DNA of 37,257 nucleotides from Myxococcales bacterium (GCA_004193285.1 SECP01000067.1:1-37257); one strand, 5' to 3'. Counted from the first letter of the stretch, positions 16,070 through 25,469 are shown. Notes: generated by a model from the sequence alone, not told the origin. Numbers and translations: made by a program.

Positions 16070-16153
16070 TAGCGGGCTGCTCCTGAAAAATTCCTCATTT
16101 TGCCGAGGCCTCGCCCGAACGGCTCCGCCGCGCCGAATCAGGGCCGGCCGCAG

Positions 16154-17257
16154 TCAGCGTACGACGGTGCGGCAGCCAAGCTCGATCGAGAGCTCTGCCG
16201 CTTGCGTGCGCTCGCACGAAGATTTGCAGACGTTGAGCCGCGAAGGAGCACCTGCGCTCGGCTCCACGTCGTAGTACCAGCCGCCGGCGCTACCGCACGC
16301 GCTCGCGCCGGACACGCGGGGCAGCGTGGTGCGCGCCTCGCCTTCCAGCACGACGTTCACGGTGTCGTAGTCCAGGCGCTTGCCTGCGGGCGGCTCTGGC
16401 AGCGCGAGGTCGCACGCGACCTGCCGCGTCGCGGTCGCGTCCAGCGCGGCTCCGAGCTGGCTCGAGAAGTCCCGGCGCGCGTCGATGATTACCGGCCGCA
16501 CCGTGCCGCCAGCGGCTGCGATTCGCTCGAAGCCGCTCGCTTCGCTTGCGGCCAGTGAGCTCGAGGAGACGACGAGCGTGCGCACGTGCGCGGGGCCGGC
16601 CAGCGCCTCTTCGGCGAGGAGGGCCAGCGCTTCCGTACCTTTGGGCGCGCAAGCGGTAGGCAAACCGTCCGTGGCGAGCACCACGACCACCGAGCGCTCC
16701 GGATGCGTCAGCGCGTGCGTGGAGGCGAGCTCCAAGGCGGCGGTATAAGCGGGAGCAGTCGGCGTTTGGCCCCCGGGGACGACAGCGTCGAGCTTCGCGA
16801 TCGCGCCGCGCGCCATCTCGCTCACGTCCTGGATGGGCAGGGCCGCCTCGCGGTAGCTCGCGGCGACGCACGCAGGCGCGTCGTCGGTCGGAAGTGGAAA
16901 GAGCGACAGGCCAAAGCCCATGCCGGCGGGAGCGCGCTCCAGAAAGTCGTGAAACGCGGCTTTGGTTGCGTACCACTTGGAAACGCCGCTCTCCGTCGCG
17001 TCGTTCATGGAGCTCGAGCCGTCCAGCACTGCGAACAGGTCGACCGGCAACGCCTCGGCCGCGGCGCGGGTTCCGACGCAGGCTTCCCGACCGCTCGGCG
17101 CGATGTCCAGCGCGTCCGCAGGCTGGGGAGTCGTGGCCTCCGCCGCGGGTGGAGCGTGCTCCGCGTCTTGACCACACGCCGTCGCCAAGAGCAGTAGCGC
17201 CGTGCAACCTACGTGTGCGAGGAGCGCCGACCCGAAAGTGACCGATGAGCGCAGCAC
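16154..17257 (-). CDS. Secreted lipoprotein with a von Willebrand factor A domain
   Basis: This 367-residue protein has a lipoprotein signal with the lipobox LLATAC. The VWA domain spans about residues 70-270. Its metal-binding MIDAS residues are all present: DGSSS near the start, the Thr in GGQTPTAPA, and the Asp in LATDGLPTAC. VWA domains bind partner proteins through a metal ion. The C-terminal part has several cysteines (YDTVNVVLEG, then ASACGSAGGWYYD and CKSSC), as in related myxobacterial lipoproteins. The start is a GTG. It is likely surface or periplasmic. The substrate or partner is unknown. Confidence 0.88.
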   Translation of the reverse strand: MLRSSVTFGSALLAHVGCTALLLLATACGQDAEHAPPAAEATTPQPADALDIAPSGREACVGTRAAAEALPVDLFAVLDGSSSMNDATESGVSKWYATKAAFHDFLERAPAGMGFGLSLFPLPTDDAPACVAASYREAALPIQDVSEMARGAIAKLDAVVPGGQTPTAPAYTAALELASTHALTHPERSVVVVLATDGLPTACAPKGTEALALLAEEALAGPAHVRTLVVSSSSLAASEASGFERIAAAGGTVRPVIIDARRDFSSQLGAALDATATRQVACDLALPEPPAGKRLDYDTVNVVLEGEARTTLPRVSGASACGSAGGWYYDVEPSAGAPSRLNVCKSSCERTQAAELSIELGCRTVVR

Positions 17258-17338
17258 GTGCGATCAACGGTCAGCTCCGAGCCGAGGTATAGAGCCATCC
17301 GAGAGGGTTAGAGCGAATTACGCGCAGCGTGGCTACAA

Positions 17339-18658
17339 TTACGGGAAGATCTCGCGCTCTTCGTACACCTTCTTCAGGCGTTCGAGTGCGACACCGTAGC
17401 AGGCAATCCGATAGTCACACTTATGTAGCTCCGCGAACTGATGCATGCGGTCGTAGGCGTCGATCATCGCCCGCTCCAGCTTTTCGTCGACCTCTTCCAG
17501 CGACCAGCTCTCGCTGCGCTTGTTCTGCACCCACTCGTAGTAGCTCACGGTGACGCCGCCTGCGTTGGCCAGCACGTCCGGCAAGACGGGGATGCTGCGG
17601 TGCTTGAGCACGGCCTCGCCCTCGGGCGAGCAGGGCCCGTTGGCGCCCTCCGCCACGAGCTGGACCTGGAGCGCCTCCGCCTCGCCTGCGCCGATCTGAT
17701 TTTCGAGCGCAGCGGGGATGAAGATATCCGCGGCGGCACCGAAGAATTGCTCGCGGGTGATTTGCGTGCCGTTCGCGTAGCCGGCGATGGAACCGCTCTT
17801 CGCCACGTACTGCTGCAACCGGTGGGCATTGAAGCCCTCCGGGTTGTGCAGGTAACCGGTGTGGTCCCCCACCGCCACCAGCGACACCCCGAGGTGGCTG
17901 AGCAGCACGGCCGCGTTGCCGCCCACGTTGCCGAAGCCTTGCACCATGAGCTTCTTGCCCTTGAGGTCGTAGCGGTTGCGCTTCGCCCACTGGATCACGC
18001 AGTGCACGAGCCCCTGGCCGGTCGCCTTTTCTCGGCCCAGCGTGCCGCCGCTGGCTATCGGCTTGCCGGTGACCACGCCTTGCACGTCTTGCTTGCTCAC
18101 GAGGCCGACCGTGTTCATGTACGTGTCCAGCGCCCAGGCCATCGTTTGCGCGTTGGTGCCCACGTCCGGCGCAGGGATGTCGTAGTCCGGACCGATGTTG
18201 TTGCCGAGCGCGTGAAAGAAGCGGCGCGTGATGCGGCTGAGCTCTTTGCGCGATACGTCCCGCGGGTTGAACTTGATGCCGCCCTTGGCCCCGCCGTAGG
18301 GCAGCCCCATGAGCGCGCACTTCCAGGTCATCATGGCCGCGAGCGCCTTGAAATCATCCAGCCCTGCGCTCTCGTGGTAGCGCATGCCGCCCTTGTAGGG
18401 ACCGAGGATGTTCGAGTGCTGAATGCGGTACCCCTTGAGGACGCGGTACTCGCCGTTGTCCATGAGCACGGGGAAGTTGACGATGATTTCGTTCTTGGGC
18501 TGGGCCAAGATCGCGCGCACGTGAGCGGGTAGCTCCACCAGCTTCGCGGCTTGGTCCAGGTAACCCTGAATGACCTTGAAAAACTCGTATTTCTCGGCTT
18601 GCGGGAGCTTGCTGGCGCGAGATTCGCTCGGAGGCACGGACTGCATGCTCTTCATCAT
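17339..18658 (-). CDS. gdhA: Glutamate dehydrogenase (Glu/Leu/Phe/Val family)
   Basis: The enzyme converts glutamate to 2-oxoglutarate and ammonia, or the reverse, with NAD(P). The 439-residue protein has the substrate-binding PYKGGMRYH (about residue 87), the catalytic Lys in LPYGGAKGGIKF (about 125) and the active-site Asp in IPAPDVGT (about 165). The Rossmann motif VQGFGNVGG follows near 230. The length suits the hexameric small-subunit class. The open frame extends to 18718, but those residues do not look like the family; the paired ATGs at 18658/18655 are the likely start, and 18646 is a third choice. No strong ribosome binding site is visible. Whether NAD or NADP is used cannot be told by eye. 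It is divergent from the NAD-salvage genes. Confidence 0.94.
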   Translation of the reverse strand: MMKSMQSVPPSESRASKLPQAEKYEFFKVIQGYLDQAAKLVELPAHVRAILAQPKNEIIVNFPVLMDNGEYRVLKGYRIQHSNILGPYKGGMRYHESAGLDDFKALAAMMTWKCALMGLPYGGAKGGIKFNPRDVSRKELSRITRRFFHALGNNIGPDYDIPAPDVGTNAQTMAWALDTYMNTVGLVSKQDVQGVVTGKPIASGGTLGREKATGQGLVHCVIQWAKRNRYDLKGKKLMVQGFGNVGGNAAVLLSHLGVSLVAVGDHTGYLHNPEGFNAHRLQQYVAKSGSIAGYANGTQITREQFFGAAADIFIPAALENQIGAGEAEALQVQLVAEGANGPCSPEGEAVLKHRSIPVLPDVLANAGGVTVSYYEWVQNKRSESWSLEEVDEKLERAMIDAYDRMHQFAELHKCDYRIACYGVALERLKKVYEEREIFP

Positions 18659-18853
18659 CCCAGGTACGACGAGGGTACGCAAAGGCAACGCGGCGCAGGG
18701 GACCACCCCCGCGCACATTGTGGCAGAGCGTCAGCTCCGACGACGCGTCCATCGCGCGGCAGCAGCTGGGCTCGAGCCGCGGCCTAGGAGCGCCCGCCGC
18801 TTTCCGAGCCGAGAGCGCGCACTTCATGCAACCAAGCGCACTAGATTGGGGGC

Positions 18854-18982
18854 ATGAGGACGCTACGAACGCACTTACTCGTCATCGACCCTCAGAGTGG
18901 CTTTTGCGACCTGGCCGAGGCTTGCCGGCCGGGGCTACCGCAGGTCGACTCGGTAGGCGGCCAGGAGCGGCGAGGCACATGA
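18854..18982 (+). pseudogene. Nicotinamidase/cysteine-hydrolase N-terminal remnant
   Basis: A 42-codon frame opens with ATG behind a GGGGG site and reads THLLVIDPQSGFCDL, which matches the first strand of nicotinamidase (PncA-like cysteine hydrolases) including the catalytic Asp in the VID-Q pattern. The remaining 150-200 residues, with the catalytic Lys and Cys, are absent. The frame runs to a TGA that overlaps the pncB start as ATGA. Nicotinamidase makes nicotinate, the substrate of PncB, so its place directly before pncB makes metabolic sense. The simplest reading is an internal deletion that left the translation start coupled to pncB. It could instead now act only as a leader peptide. Confidence 0.6.
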
Positions 18983-20178
18983 CGGACGAGCCCGTCGTTC
19001 GGAGCTTGCTCGAGAATGACTTGTACAAGCTCACGATGTGGCAAGCGCTGCTCCACAGCCACCCCGCCGCGGCCGCGGAGTACCGCTTCGTGTGCCGCAG
19101 CACGCCGCAGTTTCCGCTGACACGGCTGCTACCCGCGCTCCAGGCCGAGCTAGACCACCTGTGCAGCCTCCGCTTCACTCAGCGCGAGCTGGACTACTTG
19201 CGGAACCTCCGCTTCATTCGGGGCGACTTCGTGGACTTCCTCTCTCTGTTTCATTTTCAGCGTCGCTTCATCGACGCTCACGCGGAAGGTGAGCACCTGG
19301 TCATCACCGCGCGCGGGCCGCTCGTCCACGTGATGTCCTTCGAGATCTTCGTGCTCTACATCGTGAGCGAGCTTTACTCGCGCGCTTTGGGAGACATGCC
19401 GGCGGCGCTCGCCGAAGCCGAGCGGCGGCTGGACGCGAAGCTCGAGCTGCTGAAGAGCCGCCGCGCCGAGCTCTCCGGCCCGGAGCCGTTTTTGTTCTTC
19501 GATTTCGGCCTTCGGCGCCGTCACTCCGCGGTGATGCAAGATCGCGTCGTGGAAAGGCTGCTAGCGGCCGTGCCGGAGTATTTTCGCGGCACCTCCAACG
19601 TGCTGCTCGCGGAGCGGCTGGGGCTAACGCCCATCGGCACCATGGCCCACGAGTACTTGCAGGCGTACCAGGCCTTTGGCTCGCGCTTGCGTGATTTCCA
19701 GAAGGCGGCGCTGGAGGGCTGGGTGCAAGAGTACCGTGGGGACTTGGGGACCGCGCTGACGGACGTGATTGGCATGGACGCGTTTTTGAACGACTTCGAT
19801 CTGTACTTTGCCAAGCTGTTCGACGGTTTGCGGCACGACTCGGGGGACCCGGTGGCTTGGGGCGAAAAAGCCATCCGCCACTACCACAAGCTGCGCATCG
19901 ACCCGAGGACGCGCCGTCTGGTCTTTTCCGACGCGTTGGATTTGCCCCGGGCCATCGAGCTGCATCAGCACTTTCGGGGGCGCGCGCAGACGTCCTTCGG
20001 CATTGGCACCAACCTGAGCAATGACACACTGACGCCCGCGCTCAGCTTGGTGATGAAGCTCGTCAGGTGCAACGGCCAGCCGGTGGCGAAGCTTTCCGAC
20101 TCACCGGGCAAGACCCTGAGCACGGACGACACGTACGTGAGCTACCTGAGGCAAGTCTTCTCACCCCCGGCCGCATGA
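18979..20178 (+). CDS. pncB: Nicotinate phosphoribosyltransferase
   Basis: PncB joins nicotinate to PRPP to make nicotinate mononucleotide, the first committed step of NAD salvage from nicotinate. The 399-residue protein begins with LLENDLYKLTM, the conserved N-terminal segment. Other family motifs are FFDFGLRRRHS, the phospho-histidine region GTMAHEYLQ, the substrate loop GLRHDSGDP and the C-terminal SFGIGTNLSND. The length is normal for the bacterial PncB class. The ATG at 18979 overlaps the stop of the nicotinamidase remnant. The frame is open upstream to 18718, but that part is not protein-like. The NMN adenylyltransferase/Nudix gene follows 57 bases later. Confidence 0.95.
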   Translation: MTDEPVVRSLLENDLYKLTMWQALLHSHPAAAAEYRFVCRSTPQFPLTRLLPALQAELDHLCSLRFTQRELDYLRNLRFIRGDFVDFLSLFHFQRRFIDAHAEGEHLVITARGPLVHVMSFEIFVLYIVSELYSRALGDMPAALAEAERRLDAKLELLKSRRAELSGPEPFLFFDFGLRRRHSAVMQDRVVERLLAAVPEYFRGTSNVLLAERLGLTPIGTMAHEYLQAYQAFGSRLRDFQKAALEGWVQEYRGDLGTALTDVIGMDAFLNDFDLYFAKLFDGLRHDSGDPVAWGEKAIRHYHKLRIDPRTRRLVFSDALDLPRAIELHQHFRGRAQTSFGIGTNLSNDTLTPALSLVMKLVRCNGQPVAKLSDSPGKTLSTDDTYVSYLRQVFSPPAA

Positions 20179-20235
20179 CACGGCTAGCGTCGCCGCGCGA
20201 AGCCAGCTACCACTTCCAGCCGCAGAGCGAACTGC

Positions 20236-21270
20236 ATGACCCGCATGACGAGCCCAGAGGAACGCGCGGACCTGGCGGTGGTGATCGGTCGCTTTCAGCC
20301 GTTTCACCTCGGACATCTGGCCTTGCTGGAGCACGCGCTCGCGGTCGCGCCCCGCGCGCTGCTGGTGGTGGGCTCGGCGAGCGGGCCGCGCCAGGCGAAG
20401 AACCCGTTTTCTGCGGAGGAGCGCGTCCAGACCATCAAAGACAGCTTGGCGCCGGAACAGCTCGCGCGCGTCAGCTTCGCGACAGTGCGGGACTACTACG
20501 ACGAGGCGCGCTGGGCGGGCGCAGTGAAGGGCGCCGTCGCGGCGCTCAGCGGTGGCCCGGTGGCGCTCGTCGGCTTTCACAAGGACGACTCCAGCTCGTA
20601 CTTGAGTATCTTTCCGGAGTGGCGTGAGCTCGCGCTGCCTCGCCAAGCGCCAATCGACGGCACCGCGCTCCGCCGCTTGTACTTCGAGCAACCCGAGCTG
20701 GCCCCGGAGCTGGCGGCCGCGGTACCGGCCGGCGTCGCGCGCTTCCTGGAAGCCTTCCGCAGCGGTCCCCATTTCGAGCCGCTGCGCGAGGAGCTGGCGG
20801 CGTTGGACCAGAGTCGCGCCAAGTACGGCTCCGGTCCGTTCGTCACGCTGGACGCGCTCGTCACCTACGGCGAGCGCATCCTCCTCGTCGAGCGAGGGGG
20901 CGCGCCGGGCAAGGGTCAGTGGGCGCTGCCGGGCGGCTTTTTGGATGGCTCGGAGCGGCTGCTGAACGGCGCGCTGCGCGAGCTCCGTGAAGAGACGCTC
21001 ATCGGAGCTTCGGACGCCGAGCTGCGCGCGGCCCTGCGCGCGGTGGCCGTGTTCGACCATCCGCAGCGCAGCCAGCGGGGCCGCACCATTACCCACGCTC
21101 ACTACTTTGCGCTCCCGCCAATCGCAGCCCAGCCGCCCAGCGTGAAGGGCGCGGATGATGCGCGGGCCGCCCAGTGGCTGCCCATCGCAGAGCTGCCGCG
21201 GATGACCGAGCAGCTCTTCGAAGATCATTATCAGATCATCGACCATTTCCTTCGCGTCTCGTCCGATTGA
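20236..21270 (+). CDS. Bifunctional NMN adenylyltransferase / Nudix hydrolase
   Basis: This 344-residue fusion has an N-terminal nucleotidyltransferase (about residues 10-170) with the signature VIGRFQPFHLGHLALLEHA and the loop GSASGPRQAKNPFSAEER, typical of NadM-type adenylyltransferases. They turn NMN and ATP into NAD. The C-terminal Nudix domain (about 200-335) has a full Nudix box from GGFLDGSE through RELREET. In characterised fusions of this type the Nudix part acts on ADP-ribose or related nucleotides. It follows pncB and likely shares its transcript. The ATG at 20236 is followed by a second at 20245. Nicotinate mononucleotide from PncB would need adenylylation, so substrate preference may be broader than NMN. 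Confidence 0.93.
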   Translation: MTRMTSPEERADLAVVIGRFQPFHLGHLALLEHALAVAPRALLVVGSASGPRQAKNPFSAEERVQTIKDSLAPEQLARVSFATVRDYYDEARWAGAVKGAVAALSGGPVALVGFHKDDSSSYLSIFPEWRELALPRQAPIDGTALRRLYFEQPELAPELAAAVPAGVARFLEAFRSGPHFEPLREELAALDQSRAKYGSGPFVTLDALVTYGERILLVERGGAPGKGQWALPGGFLDGSERLLNGALRELREETLIGASDAELRAALRAVAVFDHPQRSQRGRTITHAHYFALPPIAAQPPSVKGADDARAAQWLPIAELPRMTEQLFEDHYQIIDHFLRVSSD

Positions 21271-21355
21271 GACGGCCGTAAAACGAACCTCCGAGCTCAG
21301 GCCTACCCCTGCGCCGCGAGTCGCCGTAAGCTGAAAGGTCAGAAGGGACTCGCTC

Positions 21356-22567
21356 ATGCTGCGATTGGCCACCTCGACTTGCTCGGCTCTGTTCGCTCTC
21401 CTGCTCGCTGCCTCCGCTTGCTCGGGTGACGATGACGCGCCTCCTCTCGACGGGGGCGGCGCCGTCGGGGGCGAGGACAGCGGCGGCAAAAGTGGCGGCG
21501 CCGGGCGTGGAGGCGCCGCGAACGGCGGCAGCGAAGCGGGCGCGGCACCCCAGGGCGGCGACGGAGCCTCATTCGGCGGCGCGGGCGGTGCGGGCGGCGC
21601 AGAAGAAGCGCTCGGAGGCGCGCTCGGCTTTGCGGGGGAGCCGGCGGGCGCGGGCGGCGCGGCGCCTCAACCGGACCCGGACTTGGTCGAGAGCAGCGGC
21701 GGCCCGTGGCCGGACTCTCTGACCGGCGTCTGCTCGAACGGCGTGGCGCTCGCGGTGTGCCCTCAGGTGGACGGCCCGCTCTATGGGCAAGACGGCACCT
21801 ACCGCATCAACGTGCCGACGTACGCGGCGACGATGAGCACCTTGACGGACGAGGTGACGGGCCTCGTGTGGCAAGTCCTGCCACCTGCGCAAGATCTCAC
21901 GCTGGCGGAAGCTTCGACCTACTGCGACGAGCTGGAGCTCGCGGGGCAAACCGATTGGCGTTTACCAACGCGGCTCGAATACGTCTCGCTCCTCGACGAA
22001 GGCAGGGGCTCCGGCTACGCGCTGCCCGCAGGCATGCCTTTCGATGCGACCGGCGTTCATTGGACCGCGTCGCCCAGCGGCGTGACCCCCGGCCTCTTCT
22101 TCGTGGTGGACGACGCGGAGGGCACCTGGAACGTCGTATTGGACGACACGGCGGAGAGCGCGCGCTGCGTACGGGGCGCGGCTCTCACGGGAGTGCTCGA
22201 AGCCGCCGCGGGCGTGGTCACCGACACGATGACGAATCTGACCTGGCAGGCGAGCGAGCTGGATCCGGCGCCGCGCACCTGGGCGGAAGCGCTGGCTCAT
22301 TGCGAGTCGTCGAGCTTCGGCGGCAAGGACGACTGGCGGCTGCCGAGCATCAAAGAGATCGCGACGCTGGTAGACGAAGCGGCCGCGGCGGCACCGGTCA
22401 TCGCGGCCCCGTTCGGTGGTGCGGAGCGGAGGTACTGGTCCTCGACCCCCGCCGCGCCGTTCCTGTTGGCTCCGGCCGCGTTCGTGTTGGATACGGACTT
22501 CGGAATTTCCATGACCTCGAGCATGGGCGAGACCTCCGCCGCCCGCTGCGTCCGCACCGCGGATTGA
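21356..22567 (+). CDS. Lipoprotein with two DUF1566 (Lcl C-terminal-like) repeats
   Basis: This 403-residue lipoprotein has the lipobox LAASAC near position 20. A long Gly/Ala-rich linker follows (about 25-115), as is common in myxobacterial surface lipoproteins. Two copies of the DUF1566 domain follow. The first is around DEVTGLVWQV and TDWRLPTRLEYVSLLD. The second is around DTMTNLTWQA and DDWRLPSIKEIATLVDE. The shared D-WRLP motif is the family mark, and each copy ends near ARCVR. The domain occurs in secreted proteins, including collagen-binding Lcl, so surface adhesion is plausible but unproven. It ends 25 bases from the convergent large lipoprotein gene. Confidence 0.9.
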   Translation: MLRLATSTCSALFALLLAASACSGDDDAPPLDGGGAVGGEDSGGKSGGAGRGGAANGGSEAGAAPQGGDGASFGGAGGAGGAEEALGGALGFAGEPAGAGGAAPQPDPDLVESSGGPWPDSLTGVCSNGVALAVCPQVDGPLYGQDGTYRINVPTYAATMSTLTDEVTGLVWQVLPPAQDLTLAEASTYCDELELAGQTDWRLPTRLEYVSLLDEGRGSGYALPAGMPFDATGVHWTASPSGVTPGLFFVVDDAEGTWNVVLDDTAESARCVRGAALTGVLEAAAGVVTDTMTNLTWQASELDPAPRTWAEALAHCESSSFGGKDDWRLPSIKEIATLVDEAAAAAPVIAAPFGGAERRYWSSTPAAPFLLAPAAFVLDTDFGISMTSSMGETSAARCVRTAD

Positions 22568-22592
22568 CGACAACGCAAGTAACGCGGGTGCT

Positions 22593-25337
22593 TCAGGGTC
22601 GCTTCGGGTCGGTCGTTTCGCCGCTGGCCGTCGCTTCGCCGGCCTTTTCACGCTCGCGTTGCTCGCGCTCTTTTTTGCGCTTCTTGCGGCTCTCCGGGTC
22701 GTCCGGCAGGGGACGGCCCACGTCGTAGCTCGTGACCTTCGTCGACGGGGCGGAGCCCTCCGGCTTCCAGCGAAAGGCGCGCGGCAGCATGGGCCGGCCG
22801 AGCGCGTAGAGCACGCTGGTTTCGTAGCTCGCGAGCGGAGGCGCGGCGCCGCCGGCGCGATGCACGAAGGCGGGGTGATGCGAGCCGCGGTCCAGCTCCA
22901 CTGCGTCCCGACAGCCGGCGCGGGTGAGCGACGTCGCGACCGCGTCGCTCGAGTCGTGCCTCGCGAGCGCGACCACGAGCGCGCCGTCCGGCGCGACGCA
23001 CAGCGCGCCGCGCTGCCGAAGGTCCCCCCGTTCGCGAGCGCGCGGCTCCACGTTGCCGTCACGCACCAAGAGCGGGAGCTGCACGGCGTCGTCGTCCACC
23101 GCGAGCTCGAGGGCGCCGCTCGGTACGAGACGAAGCTCGCCGCGCGAGCTCACGACCAGGCTCGCGTACGCGCTCCGGTGCGAGATGGCCTGGGCGCCGG
23201 CGAAGCTCAAACCGTAGCGAGTCGAGTCCGTCGTGTGACCGAGGCCGATCGCGGCCAACACCTCGTGCGCCTCTTTGTCGTCCAGCGAGAGCTTCACTCC
23301 GGGCTTGCCCCACGCGCCCGGCTCTTTCGAGCCGGCTCGGGCTCGCAGCGAGACGTGACCCTTTTCGAAGCGGGTCAGCGCGACCTCCACGCTACCGATC
23401 GCGAGCTTGGCCGAGAAGATGCCGGTCATCCACCCCGGCGGTGGCTGCGCGCCGCCGTCCGGAGTCCACGTCAGGCCTTCTTGCGCGGGGGGCGTCGCGT
23501 CCCGCACCATCACGTAGAAGAAGTCTTTGGGCGCGCCGCGCACGTACTTGTCGACGGACATTTTCATGCCCGGGTCTGCGATGCGCAGCTCCGCCTTCTT
23601 CTTGGACGGGTTGAGGACATCCATGAAGATGAAGCCGGTGTGGGCCGGGTTCATGTCGAGGTGAATGCCGTAGGAGCAGCCAGCTTGGCGCAGGGCCTTG
23701 CCGAGGGTGGCGCCGTCGATCTCGTCTCCCCACGCGTAATAAAGGTGGCCCGCGGAGGTGACGCAAAGCGCCGAGCGGTGGGTCATCACGCTCTCACCCT
23801 CGAGCTGCCAGCCCCACAAGTTGCGGCCGGTGGGGTTGGCCACGCCGTCCTCCACGAGCGGGTCCAGATTCTGACGAAAAGAGACGACGTTCTTCGGGAT
23901 CTCGAAGGTGCTCGGCCAACTGCCGAGCCCGACCTCGCCCGTGTCCGTCACCACGACGCTCGCGCCGCCCTTGACTGGGGGGAGCAAGACGCGATGATTC
24001 ACCATCATGCCGTAGGCGCCGTGGGTGGTCTTGAAGGCGCCGTTGAAGGTGGCGACGATGCGCCGGTACTTCTTCGGGTCGTCGGGCAAGCGGCCATCAC
24101 CGGGCGGGCCGATGGTCGGCTTCGGATCTTCGAAACCGGCTTGCATGCCGAGCTCCAGCTGGCGCATGTCCAGCGCGATCAGCAGCACCTGTGAGTAGGG
24201 GCGCTTCGGATCCGGACGAATCGTCGTGCGGTAGAAGTAGGCGGGCGGCTTCTCCGCGCCTTCTTTCAAGCCCAGCATTGGCTTGAGGAACGGGTACGAC
24301 ACCGCCTTCCACGCGCCCTCCGTCGGTTTCGCGTCCTTCCAGATGGAGGGCACGTTCGGGGGCGGCCAGCTGTCCACCGCGCCGTCGAACGCGGCCGCGT
24401 CGAGCACCCGCGCTACCGCTGCGGTCTCCGCGCCGGCCTTCAGCTCCGTGCTGGCCTTGCTCGAGAAGAGCTTGTAAGCGGCGCGTTTGAGGCCGTCCTC
24501 CGCGCCGAACACTTTGTTCTCCAGCCAGGCAATCGGCGCCGGCCCGACCTCCGCGCGCACCGTATCGACCGCCCAATGCACCAGCTGTTTGCTCCCGTAC
24601 ACCTGGGGGATGGCTCGCGCCGGCGGAAGCGGCCCCCCTCCTTGCGCGGAGAGCTTGCGAGAGGTCACGTCGTAGCCGAAGCCGCTGCCTTTCCCGAAGT
24701 CCACGTTCAGCTGCTCGCTCTCCAGAGACAGCTTCGCGTGATCGGCCGGCACGTCCAGCACGATGTCGGTGCGACCGATGCCGTGCAGTGAGCCCGTCTG
24801 CTGAAATGACGTGAGCGCGAGCATCGCGCGGTCCAGCCAAGACTCCGGGCGGTCCGAGCTGCGAATGCCGGCCAGCTCCAGCACGGCGATGCCCTGAATC
24901 TTTCCGTACGCCAGGGTCGCGAAGCTCGCGCGTTGGCCTCGCGCCTCGAGCCCGACGTCGTCACCCTGAGGGGTATCGGTCAGGTTTCGCACGTCTCGCA
25001 CCTCGATGATCTGTCCGCCGCGCGTGACCCGCACCCGCGCGCGGTAGAGGTCACGGGGCGCGCCGTTCGCGTTGCGCGACAGGAACAGGAGGTGCCGACC
25101 CAAGAACGTCTCCGTCCAGAACCCTGGGCTCTCCTCCCAGGCCAAGTCCTGCTCATCCACGACGCCGCCGCTGGCGCGGCCGAGAGCGGCAGAAAGCCCC
25201 ACCAAGGACTTTTCGGGAGGGCGGGGCGAGGCGCAGCGCGAAAGGCACCCCAAACCGAGCGCGAGGCCGAAGAGCGCCGCGCGACTCTTCAAGAAAGGCC
25301 TGGGGCGGTGCAGCGCGCGAGCGAAATTCAGCGGCAC
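22593..25337 (-). CDS. Large lipoprotein with phosphodiester glycosidase (NAGPA)-like domain, apparently duplicated
   Basis: This lipoprotein of about 914 residues has a signal ending in GLGCLSRC. The N-terminal 380 residues are unassigned. The middle carries a phosphodiester glycosidase/NAGPA-like (DUF2233-type) region: VATFNGAFKTTHGAYGMMV near 435, then ALCVTSAGHLYYAWGDEI (about 522) and HLDMNPAHTGFIF. A second, weaker copy lies near 775-830, with ALCVAPDGALVVALARHD and ELDRGSHHPAFVH. The family removes sugars joined through phosphodiester bonds, probably at the cell surface here. The frame is open to 25622, but that overlaps cdsA on the other strand; the GTG at 25337 gives a fitting signal peptide. 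The C-terminus is basic and charged. It converges with the DUF1566 gene. Confidence 0.85.
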   Translation of the reverse strand: MPLNFARALHRPRPFLKSRAALFGLALGLGCLSRCASPRPPEKSLVGLSAALGRASGGVVDEQDLAWEESPGFWTETFLGRHLLFLSRNANGAPRDLYRARVRVTRGGQIIEVRDVRNLTDTPQGDDVGLEARGQRASFATLAYGKIQGIAVLELAGIRSSDRPESWLDRAMLALTSFQQTGSLHGIGRTDIVLDVPADHAKLSLESEQLNVDFGKGSGFGYDVTSRKLSAQGGGPLPPARAIPQVYGSKQLVHWAVDTVRAEVGPAPIAWLENKVFGAEDGLKRAAYKLFSSKASTELKAGAETAAVARVLDAAAFDGAVDSWPPPNVPSIWKDAKPTEGAWKAVSYPFLKPMLGLKEGAEKPPAYFYRTTIRPDPKRPYSQVLLIALDMRQLELGMQAGFEDPKPTIGPPGDGRLPDDPKKYRRIVATFNGAFKTTHGAYGMMVNHRVLLPPVKGGASVVVTDTGEVGLGSWPSTFEIPKNVVSFRQNLDPLVEDGVANPTGRNLWGWQLEGESVMTHRSALCVTSAGHLYYAWGDEIDGATLGKALRQAGCSYGIHLDMNPAHTGFIFMDVLNPSKKKAELRIADPGMKMSVDKYVRGAPKDFFYVMVRDATPPAQEGLTWTPDGGAQPPPGWMTGIFSAKLAIGSVEVALTRFEKGHVSLRARAGSKEPGAWGKPGVKLSLDDKEAHEVLAAIGLGHTTDSTRYGLSFAGAQAISHRSAYASLVVSSRGELRLVPSGALELAVDDDAVQLPLLVRDGNVEPRARERGDLRQRGALCVAPDGALVVALARHDSSDAVATSLTRAGCRDAVELDRGSHHPAFVHRAGGAAPPLASYETSVLYALGRPMLPRAFRWKPEGSAPSTKVTSYDVGRPLPDDPESRKKRKKEREQREREKAGEATASGETTDPKRP

Positions 25338-25469
25338 GACCCCACCCGAGTACCTTCGGGCGGCGGTGAGCGCAAGCCCGGAAGGAGCCGCGGGCCGCCC
25401 CGCTCTGGGCCGGGATTTGTGGAAATACTTGTGCAACCCAGCCCCCCTTGATACGTCCCCTGGCCGCGC

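Noticed and set aside
20161..21489. A 442-codon minus-strand frame opposite the NMN adenylyltransferase gene
   Set aside because: The plus strand has a full nucleotidyltransferase signature and Nudix box; the opposite frame is a shadow.
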